Source: CALVXC01 sp036636255 (lineage in GTDB: Bacteria; Bacillota_I; Bacilli_A; RF39; UBA660). From it: a DNA stretch of 14,724 nucleotides. Of the stretch, positions 1 through 6,758 are shown in pieces. Made by a program: the position numbers and the translations under genes. The notes beneath the pieces are model-generated. The model did no database searches. It was not told the origin of the DNA and saw only the letters and a list, made by a program, of their open reading frames with translations. The DNA lies in NCBI GenBank assembly GCA_036636255.1, contig JAVWOV010000019.1, forward strand, positions 1-14,724, written 5' to 3'. Position 1 is the first letter of the stretch. Each line of letters begins with the position of its first letter.

Positions 1-327
1 CTAATAATAATGATAAGTTATGGGATGGTCTTTTAAATGACAAGCTTTAAAGGATTTTATGAAGTATTTTAGTATTATTTATAAAAGAAAATTACCAGAT
101 ATTAATTTATGGGGAAAATAGTTAGTTTATGCTTTTTCTTTAGGCTGTGCTAAGCAACTGGTTAATGATATGAAATTTGAAGTTGATAATAGGGTGATAG
201 TGAAAATGATAGTTTTAAACATTTTATATTGTTTTCTATTTTTATTCATAATATTTCTAATGTGGTTATTAAGCTGTTAAATTATTCTACAAGACAAAGT
301 TCAACTGGTATTGGTGGTGGTTTCTAA
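1..327 (+). pseudogene. DUF2207-type membrane protein, decayed C-terminal remnant
   Basis: Broken conceptual translation resembles the C-terminus of DUF2207 (YciQ-like) membrane proteins. From 41 one frame reads QALKDFMKYFS, then RKLPDINLWGK, an in-frame TAG at 119-121, and continues LVYAFSLGCAKQL. This corresponds to the family's 'kdFs...lpdv.LWe.YLvYA..lG.a' segment. A hydrophobic stretch follows up to a TAA at 278-280. In another frame (286-327) STRQSSTGIGGGF precedes tandem stops and matches the Ser/Gly-rich tail of the family. An upstream piece, LWDGLLND at 18-41, lies in a third frame. At least one nonsense mutation and two frame changes make this a pseudogene. Its 5' part lies outside the window. 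The family assignment is from memory of motif layout. Confidence 0.7.
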
Positions 328-391
328 TAAAAGTTGTTTAGTTAGTATTTATAAAATTATGCTTGGAATTAGTATTATAATAATTAATCAA

Positions 392-425
392 AAAAAACAA
401 GTGAGGTTAAATTCATTTGTTTTTT
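392..425 (-). terminator. Bidirectional intrinsic terminator
   Basis: Inverted repeat with arms 392-404 and 413-425 (13 pairs including one G-U) and an 8-nt loop. The arms are A-rich on one side and T-rich on the other, so either strand gives a hairpin ending in a U-run. It starts about 20 nt after the stop of the minus-strand small gene and would also stop transcripts from the pseudogene on its left. Confidence 0.75.
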
Positions 426-445
426 AATGTAATTTTTTGGTAATA

Positions 446-712
446 CTAAATTGCATATAAAAGTATAGTAATAAAGGATAGCAAACTAAAGGCAGCTGTT
501 ATACTTGAAAGAATTAAAATATCAACAAAGGCTGCTTGATCAGGTTTTGATGTACCAGTACCAGTAAGTGTTTTAACTTTTACAACTCCGTCTATTTTTT
601 TTTGACTACTATCATTATTAATTTCATTTTTAAATTCGTTTTGTAGTGTTTCTTTTAATTTTTTTAAATCGTTTATTAGTTTTTCGTTTTTAATTATATT
701 TTCTTTTTCCAT
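446..712 (-). CDS. Small tail-anchored membrane protein, function unknown
   Basis: Encodes 88 residues from the ATG at 712. The open frame extends to a GTG at 721, but that codon lies inside the AGGTGA ribosome-binding site (723-718), so ATG 712 with 5-nt spacing is preferred. The N-terminal half (about residues 1-40) is highly charged (Glu, Lys, Asn) and likely helical or coiled. A short polar linker with TLTGTGTSKPDQ follows. The last ~25 residues form one hydrophobic segment (ILILSSITAAFSLLSFITI) with almost no tail, the layout of a tail-anchored protein with a cytosolic N-terminus. It is a single-gene unit with its own promoter and terminator. I do not recognise the family. It is real rather than a shadow frame because promoter, RBS and terminator are all in place. 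Confidence 0.7.
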   Translation of the reverse strand: MEKENIIKNEKLINDLKKLKETLQNEFKNEINNDSSQKKIDGVVKVKTLTGTGTSKPDQAAFVDILILSSITAAFSLLSFITILLYAI

Positions 713-729
713 TCTTATCACCTATTATT

Positions 730-757
730 ATTATACATTAATATAATATATAAACAA
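730..757 (-). promoter_or_regulatory. SigA-type promoter of the 88-residue gene
   Basis: On the minus strand, -35 TTGTTT (757-752), 16-nt spacer, -10 TATAAT (735-730). The predicted start of transcription falls about at the AGGTGA ribosome-binding site, giving a leader of roughly 11-12 nt. Confidence 0.6.
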
Positions 758-797
758 TGTTTTTTTTAATTACTTTACACTATTTTATCTTTAGTAC

Positions 798-826
798 TTG
801 ACAATGCAAGATAGCTGGTATAAAAT
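798..826 (+). promoter_or_regulatory. SigA-type promoter of the padR operon
   Basis: Perfect -35 TTGACA (798-803), 17-nt spacer, -10 TAAAAT (821-826). The RBS AGAGGTGA begins about 8 nt after the -10 element. The -35 lies between two 6-bp inverted arms, TATCTT (786-791) and AAGATA (808-813), spaced 22 bp centre to centre. This is a candidate operator for autoregulation by the PadR protein encoded next. Confidence 0.7.
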
Positions 827-844
827 TGTAGTTAGAGGTGATTT

Positions 845-1168
845 ATGAACACGCAGTTTAAGAAAGGGGTTTTAGAATTAATTGTTTTGTTAGCTGTTAG
901 AAAAAAGAATATGTATGGTTATGAGTTAACATTACTTGTTTCTAAGGTTGTTGATGTTAATGATGGAACTATTTATCCTTTGTTAAAACGATTAACTAAT
1001 GAACGTTATTTTGAAACTTATTTTGTTGAGTCGACGGAAGGACCGTCAAGAAAGTATTATAAGATGACTGATTTGGGTAAGAAACGGGTTGTTTTATTAA
1101 AAAAAAGTTGGTTAAGTTTTTCAAATTCAGTTAATAAATTTATTAAGGAGAGTGAAGGAAATGAATAA
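845..1168 (+). CDS. PadR-family transcriptional regulator
   Basis: A 107-residue single-domain winged-helix repressor of the short (PadR subfamily 2) type. The family pattern is clear: an N-terminal 'KKGVLELIVLLAV' helix, MYGYEL at about residues 23-28, the recognition-helix segment DGTIYPLLKRL (about 40-50), and the wing/dimer segment GPSRKYYKMTDLGKKRV (about 66-82). The ATG is fixed by the upstream AGAGGTGA. The stop overlaps the start of the next gene by 8 nt, so the two are translationally coupled. PadR proteins of this type are usually local repressors of the membrane protein gene beside them. The inverted repeat over the promoter fits autoregulation, which is inference. The inducer is unknown. 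Confidence 0.92.
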   Translation: MNTQFKKGVLELIVLLAVRKKNMYGYELTLLVSKVVDVNDGTIYPLLKRLTNERYFETYFVESTEGPSRKYYKMTDLGKKRVVLLKKSWLSFSNSVNKFIKESEGNE

Positions 1169-2501
1169 GAAAGAGTTTTTACAGATTTTAGAAGTAAAAT
1201 TAGCGATTTTAAGTGATGGTGAGAAAAAAGATATTATTAATGAATATCGTGATACGATTGAGGAGAAGATTAAACATGGTAAAAGTGAAGAGAAAGCTAT
1301 TGCTGATTTTGGCGATATTGATGAGTTAATTAAGGAAATTCTTAGTGCTTATAATATTAATCCTAATTATCATGATCGTAAAAAAAGTCAAGAAATAGTT
1401 GATAGTTGTGAATCTTTTATCAAAAAAATATCTCGGGTTTTATCTGATTTTACGAAACGTCTAATTGATGATTTTAAACATTCAAATCATAATTTATCTT
1501 TTGAACTTGTTTTTGAAATTTTAATTAAGGTGCTAATTTTTTTAATTATTAGTGCGTTGATTCGCTTACCTTTTCTAGCTGTTAATCAGTTGGGTAGTAG
1601 TATTATTGCGATGGGTTTTGGTTCTCTTGATGGTATTTTTCAATTTATTTGGGGAATTGTTGTTGTTGTTGTTTATTTAATTTGTTGTATTTTGATTGCT
1701 ACTATAATGTTTAAAAAATATTTTAATAATCATTTGGATATTAGTGATAGTTTTAAGGAGAAGAAGGATTTTAAAAAAGAATTGAAAAGTGACAAGAATA
1801 ATATAGTTAAAAATAAAAAGAAAAATTATTTGATAACAGATAGTCTTATGATTATAGTTAAGGTTATGGTAATTATATTTGTTTTAATTCCTAATTGGTT
1901 TATAAATATTTGCTTATATTCGATAACAATTTGTGTTTTCTTTTATTTACTTCAGGGTATAAATCTATGGGGATTATTGTTGTTGATGTTGGGTTTTAGT
2001 GTTATATTTACTTATATTGCTTTGATTATCCATTATGTTACTTTTAGTTTTAAGAAAATATATTTTTATCCGTTTATTATTGGTGTTGTTTTGTTAATGG
2101 TTGGTGGTTTATTATTTATGCTTTCAATTTTTAATTTTTCATATTATGATTCGCTTGATAATAAAAATTTAAAGATGGATCAAGTTATATATGAAAAGCA
2201 TTTAACAAATGTTACGGATATTCATACTTATTATGATGAAGAGCTTGTTATTGATAATAATATGTTAGATAATGATGTTAAGATCGTTGTTGATTATTAT
2301 TCAGGTTTTTCTTTGATTAATTCTAGTGATCCTACGGATATTAGTATTTCTTGTAACAAAGCATCTAATAATTTTAATAAGATGTATAAGATGGTTATTA
2401 ATGATTTAAAGGATGATAAGTTTTATGATTATAATAATTTATATAAATGTAATACAAAAATTTATGTAAATGAGAATACGAAAAAATTATTAAGTGATTA
2501 A
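1161..2501 (+). CDS. HAAS/DUF1700-type multi-pass membrane protein
   Basis: 446 residues from ATG 1161, which has AAGGAG at 1145-1150. A GTG at 1152 is in frame but abuts that RBS and is rejected. Residues 1-70 carry the HAAS/DUF1700 pattern: MNKKEFLQILEVKL, then EYRDTIEEKI and 'EEKAIADFGDIDELIKEIL'. This domain is regularly encoded with PadR regulators. Around six or seven hydrophobic segments follow at roughly residues 115-145, 155-185, 225-300 and 305-335, with a Lys-rich cytosolic loop between the second and third. The last ~110 residues are polar and Asp/Asn/Tyr-rich. They occupy the place where relatives often have a DUF4097-like beta region, but I cannot confirm that fold. Function is probably membrane-stress or envelope related, by association only. 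Confidence 0.85.
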   Translation: MNKKEFLQILEVKLAILSDGEKKDIINEYRDTIEEKIKHGKSEEKAIADFGDIDELIKEILSAYNINPNYHDRKKSQEIVDSCESFIKKISRVLSDFTKRLIDDFKHSNHNLSFELVFEILIKVLIFLIISALIRLPFLAVNQLGSSIIAMGFGSLDGIFQFIWGIVVVVVYLICCILIATIMFKKYFNNHLDISDSFKEKKDFKKELKSDKNNIVKNKKKNYLITDSLMIIVKVMVIIFVLIPNWFINICLYSITICVFFYLLQGINLWGLLLLMLGFSVIFTYIALIIHYVTFSFKKIYFYPFIIGVVLLMVGGLLFMLSIFNFSYYDSLDNKNLKMDQVIYEKHLTNVTDIHTYYDEELVIDNNMLDNDVKIVVDYYSGFSLINSSDPTDISISCNKASNNFNKMYKMVINDLKDDKFYDYNNLYKCNTKIYVNENTKKLLSD

Positions 2502-2528
2502 GGATCAATTCTATTGATTCTTTTTTTT
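2502..2528 (+). terminator. Intrinsic terminator of the padR operon
   Basis: Begins directly after the TAA. Stem 2502-2509 with 2513-2520 (8 pairs, one G-U), loop TCT, then eight T (2521-2528). It separates the padR pair from the exported-protein gene. Confidence 0.88.
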
Positions 2529-2578
2529 ACCAGGAATAAAAAAAGTTTTATTGTATGATGTTATTAGGAGGTGAAAAA

Positions 2579-4174
2579 GTGAAAAAACTTTTTTTTGTTT
2601 TGGTGTTATTTTTTAGTGGATATTATTTGGTTGATGCAAAGACTTTTTATTCGGATTTTTCGGATTATAGTGAGTTTAGCGAGGGTTTTGTTAAGGAGTC
2701 AGATACGGTTAAAGTTATTAGTGAACGTCGGTATAAGTGGTATTCTAAGAATAAAGTTTTGGGGGGATATTATCCTATTTTAACTACAGTTCCTGGTTTT
2801 GATCTTGTTTTAAATAGTGATTCTTATGAAACAGAGTTTAGTAATTGGTCTAATGATTATCCGGGTTTTAAATTTTATCGTACGATTGAGACGAGGGATG
2901 GTTATTCTTATAAAGATCAGCGTAAAACGCGATATATTCGTTTTCATGATCTTAGAGGGAGTAAGGGTTTTTTATATATTAGTGAGCTTGCTGTGGTAAT
3001 TGATGGTGTTTATGTTAATTATGATGTTTTTTATGGTGGAAATGATTTAGATACTAAAAAAATTAATGATTTAAATTATGATGATAGAACTAATGGTGTG
3101 AAAAATGGTGATGGTTTTATGATTGATCTTAAACAGTATGTAAATGCTTCAGATATTGTGCTTAAGTTATATTTATATGATGAGGGTATTTCTGCTAAAA
3201 ACATTAATGCTTATTTTACACATGATAGGTCATTTATTAGTGATAGATTGGCGGAGCTAAATATTATTAATTATTTTACTAGTAAGGCGGATGATAAGAT
3301 TTCTCCTATTATTTATACAGGTAAGGATTATATTTATAGAAGTTTTTATGATGAATCAATTTTTACTATGGAGTATCCGATGGAAATGCCTGGTCGGGTT
3401 ATTAATAAAGTGTCACAGTATCGTTATAAGGATACTTTGTTTAGATATTATCGGCTTGATTCTTTGTATGAACTGGGTTATTTTAAGGAAAATCCTGGTA
3501 ATTTTATTAGAGATGATTCACAGTTTAAAGATTTTTATAGCTATAAAAAGAGAGATAAGTTTGTTCTTTCTAAGGATTTATTGATTACCTCGTATGATCA
3601 AAATTTACGTGATTTTATTGTTTCAACAACTGTTCCTACTGTTAAGATTGATAGTGATTTAAATATTCATAAAAATGGTTTCTATGTGGTTGATTATATT
3701 TTACCGTTTAAGACAGTTTCAACCGTGGTATGTGTTAATATTTTACAAAATGATATTAATGAACTTCATGATAAGTTGCGTGATGTTAACGAATTGTTAG
3801 TGGCTAAAAAAATGGAACTGGCGAAAATCAAGATAGATGCAACGGATTTAAAAAGTGATTTTAATGCTGTTTTAAAAAATAATCCTAATATTTCTTTAGA
3901 AATAATTAAAAATTATGAGGATAAAATTTCGGCTTTAAAAAATAATATTAATTCTTTAATTGAGGATATTGATGGTCTTAATAGGAATCGTCATAGTTAT
4001 GTTAAAAAACTTAAATCATTTAAAAAAATTAAGGATGAGAAGGCGTTAAAAATTAATACCTCTAATACTACTTTTCATCAAGGGTATTTAAGGACTTGGT
4101 TGTTGATTATTATTGTTATTTTAATTTGTTTATTTGGTTTAAGATATATATTTTCAAAAAAAATGTCACATTAA
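2579..4174 (+). CDS. Exported, C-terminally anchored protein, function unknown
   Basis: 531 residues from a GTG at 2579 preceded by AGGAGGTG (2566-2573, 5-nt spacing). An in-frame ATG at 2555 has no RBS and is rejected. The N-terminus is a classical signal peptide (VKKLFFVLVLFFSG) with likely cleavage after VDA. Residues ~115-205 look like a beta-sandwich with a pattern reminiscent of galactose-binding/discoidin folds (TRYIRFHDLRG, then YISELAVVIDGVYV). Residues ~265-385 are Tyr-rich and may end in an Ig-like strand set (VPTVKIDSDLNIHKNGFYVV). Residues ~387-490 are a long charged coiled coil. A single membrane segment lies at ~506-526 (TWLLIIIVILICLFGL), followed by a short basic tail. The architecture is a surface stalk: globular ectodomains held off the membrane by a coiled coil. 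Domain names are tentative and I do not recognise the family. Confidence 0.85.
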   Translation: MKKLFFVLVLFFSGYYLVDAKTFYSDFSDYSEFSEGFVKESDTVKVISERRYKWYSKNKVLGGYYPILTTVPGFDLVLNSDSYETEFSNWSNDYPGFKFYRTIETRDGYSYKDQRKTRYIRFHDLRGSKGFLYISELAVVIDGVYVNYDVFYGGNDLDTKKINDLNYDDRTNGVKNGDGFMIDLKQYVNASDIVLKLYLYDEGISAKNINAYFTHDRSFISDRLAELNIINYFTSKADDKISPIIYTGKDYIYRSFYDESIFTMEYPMEMPGRVINKVSQYRYKDTLFRYYRLDSLYELGYFKENPGNFIRDDSQFKDFYSYKKRDKFVLSKDLLITSYDQNLRDFIVSTTVPTVKIDSDLNIHKNGFYVVDYILPFKTVSTVVCVNILQNDINELHDKLRDVNELLVAKKMELAKIKIDATDLKSDFNAVLKNNPNISLEIIKNYEDKISALKNNINSLIEDIDGLNRNRHSYVKKLKSFKKIKDEKALKINTSNTTFHQGYLRTWLLIIIVILICLFGLRYIFSKKMSH

Positions 4175-4244
4175 TATTTTTTCTATTTTTGTCGATTTGG
4201 TATATATAAATTTGATTGTGTGCTAAATTATAGTAGGTGATATA

Positions 4245-4592
4245 ATGCTTGAAATTAATATGGAATTTCGTAAAGGTATTTTGTTTGTTAGATTATCAGG
4301 AGAACTTACGAAGAAGACATTTTGGAAATTAGATGAGGATGTTACTTGTTTAATTAAAGATAATGGAATTAGAAATGTTGTTTTCAATGTTAGTGATTTA
4401 CGATATATTGATGCGAAAGGGATTAGTTTTTTGTTTTATAATTATGAATTATGTCATGATAATAAGGGACGATGTTTAGTTTGTGGTCTTGTTTGTGATG
4501 ATGTAAGAAATCGTTTTAAGAGTAGTAGATTGCTTAATTATATGTTGGAGGTTAGTGATGAGTTGTTGGCAATTGAGGATATTAATGTATAG
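4245..4592 (+). CDS. spoIIAA: Anti-sigma F factor antagonist SpoIIAA (STAS domain), phosphosite lost
   Basis: 115-residue STAS-domain protein, the length of SpoIIAA. ATG 4245 follows TAGGTGA. Recognisable elements: RLSGELTKKTFWKL (residues 16-29), NVVFNVSDLRYIDAKGISFLF (44-64), and 'GRCLVCGLVCDDVRNRF' near 75-90. In Bacillus SpoIIAA the central motif is D-S-S-G, with Ser58 phosphorylated by the kinase SpoIIAB. Here the motif is D56-A57-K58-G59 (codons 4410-4421), so the phosphoacceptor is a lysine. In the known system unphosphorylated SpoIIAA frees sigma F from SpoIIAB. The sigma factor gene follows after 9 nt, in the same frame, with no spoIIAB between. Identity as SpoIIAA rests on the STAS motif plus conserved order with sigF and spoVA. 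A general STAS antagonist of another sigma is the alternative. Confidence 0.82.
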   Translation: MLEINMEFRKGILFVRLSGELTKKTFWKLDEDVTCLIKDNGIRNVVFNVSDLRYIDAKGISFLFYNYELCHDNKGRCLVCGLVCDDVRNRFKSSRLLNYMLEVSDELLAIEDINV

Positions 4593-4601
4593 GAGAATAT
4601 T

Positions 4602-5261
4602 ATGACGGAAGAAACTATTTTATTGGAGAATAAGGAATTTATTTATTATGTAGCGAATCGTTTTAAAAATTATGCCTTTAAGGATGATCTTTTTCAAGCT
4701 GGTTGTATTGGTATGATTGAGGCTTGGCGTAATTTTGATGCTTCGTTTGGGGCTAAGTTTACTACTTATGCATTTTCTTTTGTTTATGGACAGATGAGTA
4801 AGCTTGTACGGGAGGATAAGGGGTATAAAGTGAGTCGCGATATCGCTAAACTTAATTTACAAATTGAAAGGGCTCATATTTTATTGACGCAAAAGTTTGA
4901 TCGTGAGCCTTCTTTTTTGGAGTTAGCTACTTATCTTGATATTGATGAGTTTTTGATTGCTCAGGCTCTTCATGCTAATTATCCGATTTCTAGTATTGAT
5001 GAACCACGTAATTTGGAGGGTAAGGAGGTTACTTTCCATGATACGATTGCTGATGGACGAATAAAATCAATTGATGATTTATTGGTTTTAAGACAGTCAC
5101 TTAAGCGTTTGTCAAAAGCTGAGCAACAGCTTATTAATAGCCGTTATGTGGCTGATTTAACGCAGAGTCAAACGGGTTATGTGCTTGGTATGAGTCAGGT
5201 GCAGGTTTCTAGAGCAGAAGGTAAGGTTTTGTCTAAATTACGTGATTTTATGATTGTTTAA
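4602..5261 (+). CDS. sigF: Sporulation sigma factor, SigF-like
   Basis: 219-residue sigma-70 factor of the SigF/SigG/SigB group. Region 2 spans about residues 8-75 (DDLFQAGCIGMIEAWRNFD, then FTTYAFSFVYGQ), followed by KVSRDIAKLN. Region 3 spans about 80-150. Region 4 ends in the helix-turn-helix TQSQTGYVLGMSQVQVSRAE (190-209), close to the SQVQVSR signature of SigF. It is about 35 residues shorter than Bacillus SigF at the N-terminus. An in-frame stop at 4590-4592 excludes an upstream start, so the shortening is real. RBS AGGAG (4591-4595) overlaps the SpoIIAA stop. Position between spoIIAA and spoVAC matches the Bacillus spoIIA-spoVA order and favours SigF over SigG. In the forespore it would direct early compartment-specific transcription. 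How it is held inactive without an adjacent spoIIAB is unclear. Confidence 0.85.
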   Translation: MTEETILLENKEFIYYVANRFKNYAFKDDLFQAGCIGMIEAWRNFDASFGAKFTTYAFSFVYGQMSKLVREDKGYKVSRDIAKLNLQIERAHILLTQKFDREPSFLELATYLDIDEFLIAQALHANYPISSIDEPRNLEGKEVTFHDTIADGRIKSIDDLLVLRQSLKRLSKAEQQLINSRYVADLTQSQTGYVLGMSQVQVSRAEGKVLSKLRDFMIV

Positions 5262-5299
5262 AATATACAATATTTTTTATTAAATTGTATATTTTTTTT
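5262..5299 (+). terminator. Intrinsic terminator after sigF
   Basis: Perfect 10-bp inverted repeat (5262-5271 with 5284-5293), 12-nt loop, then a T-run to 5299. It splits the spoIIA and spoVA parts of the cluster into separate transcripts. All pairs are A-T except one C-G, so efficiency may be moderate. Confidence 0.75.
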
Positions 5300-5315
5300 A
5301 CTTTTTACCATAATA
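5286..5315 (+). promoter_or_regulatory. Candidate forespore (SigG/SigF-type) promoter of spoVA
   Basis: -35-like TGTATA (5286-5291, containing GTATA), 17-nt spacer, -10-like CATAATA (5309-5315). This matches the forespore pattern GNATA/CATAMTA known for SigG in Bacillus, where spoVA is SigG-dependent. It fits SigA poorly at the -35. The -35 lies in the 3' arm of the preceding terminator. The -10 ends only 14 nt before the spoVAC ATG, so the start would fall within the RBS. That is a weakness of the call, although other promoters here are similarly close. Confidence 0.42.
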
Positions 5316-5329
5316 AGGTAGGTGATTAA

Positions 5330-5770
5330 ATGGATAATATGAGATATAAGCAGCTTGTTGATAAGTATACACCTAAGGAAAAACGGATTAGAAATAGTTT
5401 TGTTGCGTTTTTTATTGGTGGGTTAATGGGTGTTATAGGTCAGGGATTAATTGATTTTTATTGTTTTATTTTTGATATTTCTTTTAAGCAGGCGGGTGTT
5501 TTTATGATTGTGACGCTTATTTTTTTAGGGTGTTTTTTAACTTGTCTTGGTTTTTTTGATAAGTGGGTTAGTTTTGCTAAGTGTGGGTTGCTAGTACCTA
5601 TTACTGGGTTTGCGCATGCTATGATGAGTGCTTCTTTGGAGTATCGTAAGGAAGGGCTTGTTACGGGAATTGGCGCTAATATGTTTAAATTGGCGGGTAG
5701 TGTAATAATTTTTGGAGTTGTTAGTGCTTATGTTTTTGGGTTGTTTAGAATGCTTTTTTGGGGGTGTTAA
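5330..5770 (+). CDS. spoVAC: Stage V sporulation protein AC (SpoVAC)
   Basis: 146-residue membrane protein of the SpoVAC/SpoVAE family. ATG 5330 follows AGGTGA with 4-nt spacing. Family landmarks: an N-terminal cytosolic segment (KQLVDKYTPKEKRIRNS), GGLMGVIGQGLIDFY at about 31-45, GFFDKWVSFAKCGLLVPITGFAHAM around 74-98, and EYRKEGLVTGIGANMFKLAG around 104-123. About four membrane segments are visible. SpoVAC is a mechanosensitive-channel component that carries dipicolinic acid between mother cell and forespore and out again at germination. It is the first gene of spoVAC-AD-AE; the next start is 1 nt after its stop. SpoVAA and SpoVAB, present in Bacillus between sigF and spoVAC, are absent. 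Confidence 0.94.
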   Translation: MDNMRYKQLVDKYTPKEKRIRNSFVAFFIGGLMGVIGQGLIDFYCFIFDISFKQAGVFMIVTLIFLGCFLTCLGFFDKWVSFAKCGLLVPITGFAHAMMSASLEYRKEGLVTGIGANMFKLAGSVIIFGVVSAYVFGLFRMLFWGC

Positions 5771-5771
5771 T

Positions 5772-6758
5772 ATGACTAATAAGTATAATGATGTTTTTCT
5801 TAATGCTGTTTCGACGGTGGTAGGTCCTTATGAATTAAAGGGCCCTTTTAGTAATTTGTTTGATAAGGGCTATGATAATTTATATTGTGGTAAAGAGACT
5901 TGGGAGGAAGCGGAGAGTTTACTTATTAAGGAAAGTGTTTTGTTTCTTATTAAGAAACTTAATAAGAAATTTTCTGATATTGATTTATTTATTAGTGGGG
6001 ATTTACTTAATCAGTGTGTGGCATCTAATTATGCAGCCTTGTCTTTTAATATTCCTTATTTGGGTATTTATAGTGCTTGTGCCAGCAGTGTTGAGGGTCT
6101 TATTTTGGGATCTAATATGATTGAAGCTGGGCAAGTTAATAATTGTTTATGTTCTACTTCTTCACATAATAATGGAGCTGAGAAACAGTTTAGATATCCA
6201 GTTGAGTATGGTGGTTCTAGACCTAATTATGCGACATTTACGACTACTGGTGGGGTGGCTGCTTATTTGAGCAAGGAAAAGAAAGGTATTAAGGTAGAGA
6301 GCTCGACGATTGGTGTTGTTAGAGATTATGGTATAAAGGATGTTTTTCATATGGGTGCGGTTATGGCACCAGGAGCAGCTAATACTATTTTTCGTCATTT
6401 GCAGGATATGGATCGGGATGTTAATTATTATGACTTAATTTTAACGGGTGATTTAGGAATTCATGGTAAGAATATTTTAAAGACGTTGATGATGGAGGAG
6501 TATAATATTGATCTTAATAATCATGATGATGCAGCTTGTATGATTTTTGATATTACTAAGCAGAATGTTTATGCTGGTGGTAGTGGACCAGCTTGTGGAC
6601 CACTTGTTTTATATAGCTATGTTTTTAATAAAATGGCGGAAAAAAAACTTTCAAAAGTTTTATTTGTAGCGACGGGTGCTTTAATGAATCAGGGAATGAT
6701 TAATTATAAAAAGAGTATTCCGTGTATTGCGCATGCTATTAGTTTGGAGGTTATTTAG
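5772..6758 (+). CDS. spoVAD: Stage V sporulation protein AD (SpoVAD)
   Basis: 328 residues with a thiolase-like fold, close to the usual ~338. ATG 5772 follows a GGGGGTG run and sits 1 nt after the spoVAC stop. A further in-frame start inside spoVAC (5712) has no RBS and is rejected. Landmarks: SGDLLNQCVASNYAAL (75-90), IYSACASSVEGLILG (99-113, Cys103 at the thiolase nucleophile position), SSHNNGAEKQFRYPVEYGGS (130-149), TTTGGVAAYL, TGDLGIHGKNILK, and the tail GGSGPACGP followed by KVLFVATGALMNQG. In Bacillus SpoVAD binds dipicolinic acid in a pocket derived from the thiolase active site and is not known to be an enzyme. It acts with SpoVAC and SpoVAE at the forespore inner membrane. Confidence 0.95.
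   Translation: MTNKYNDVFLNAVSTVVGPYELKGPFSNLFDKGYDNLYCGKETWEEAESLLIKESVLFLIKKLNKKFSDIDLFISGDLLNQCVASNYAALSFNIPYLGIYSACASSVEGLILGSNMIEAGQVNNCLCSTSSHNNGAEKQFRYPVEYGGSRPNYATFTTTGGVAAYLSKEKKGIKVESSTIGVVRDYGIKDVFHMGAVMAPGAANTIFRHLQDMDRDVNYYDLILTGDLGIHGKNILKTLMMEEYNIDLNNHDDAACMIFDITKQNVYAGGSGPACGPLVLYSYVFNKMAEKKLSKVLFVATGALMNQGMINYKKSIPCIAHAISLEVI

Noticed and set aside
2532..2559. SigH-like -35 (AGGAATA) before the exported-protein gene
   Set aside because: The matching -10 GAAT is absent at the required spacing. Only a weak TATGAT is present, so no sigma class can be assigned.
4175..4244. Promoter for spoIIAA (SigA or SigH type)
   Set aside because: TATAGT at 4229-4234 is only 10 nt from the ATG and has no -35 at the right distance. 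No AGGAWWT/GAAT pair of SigH type was found, and no terminator either, so the upstream gene may read through.
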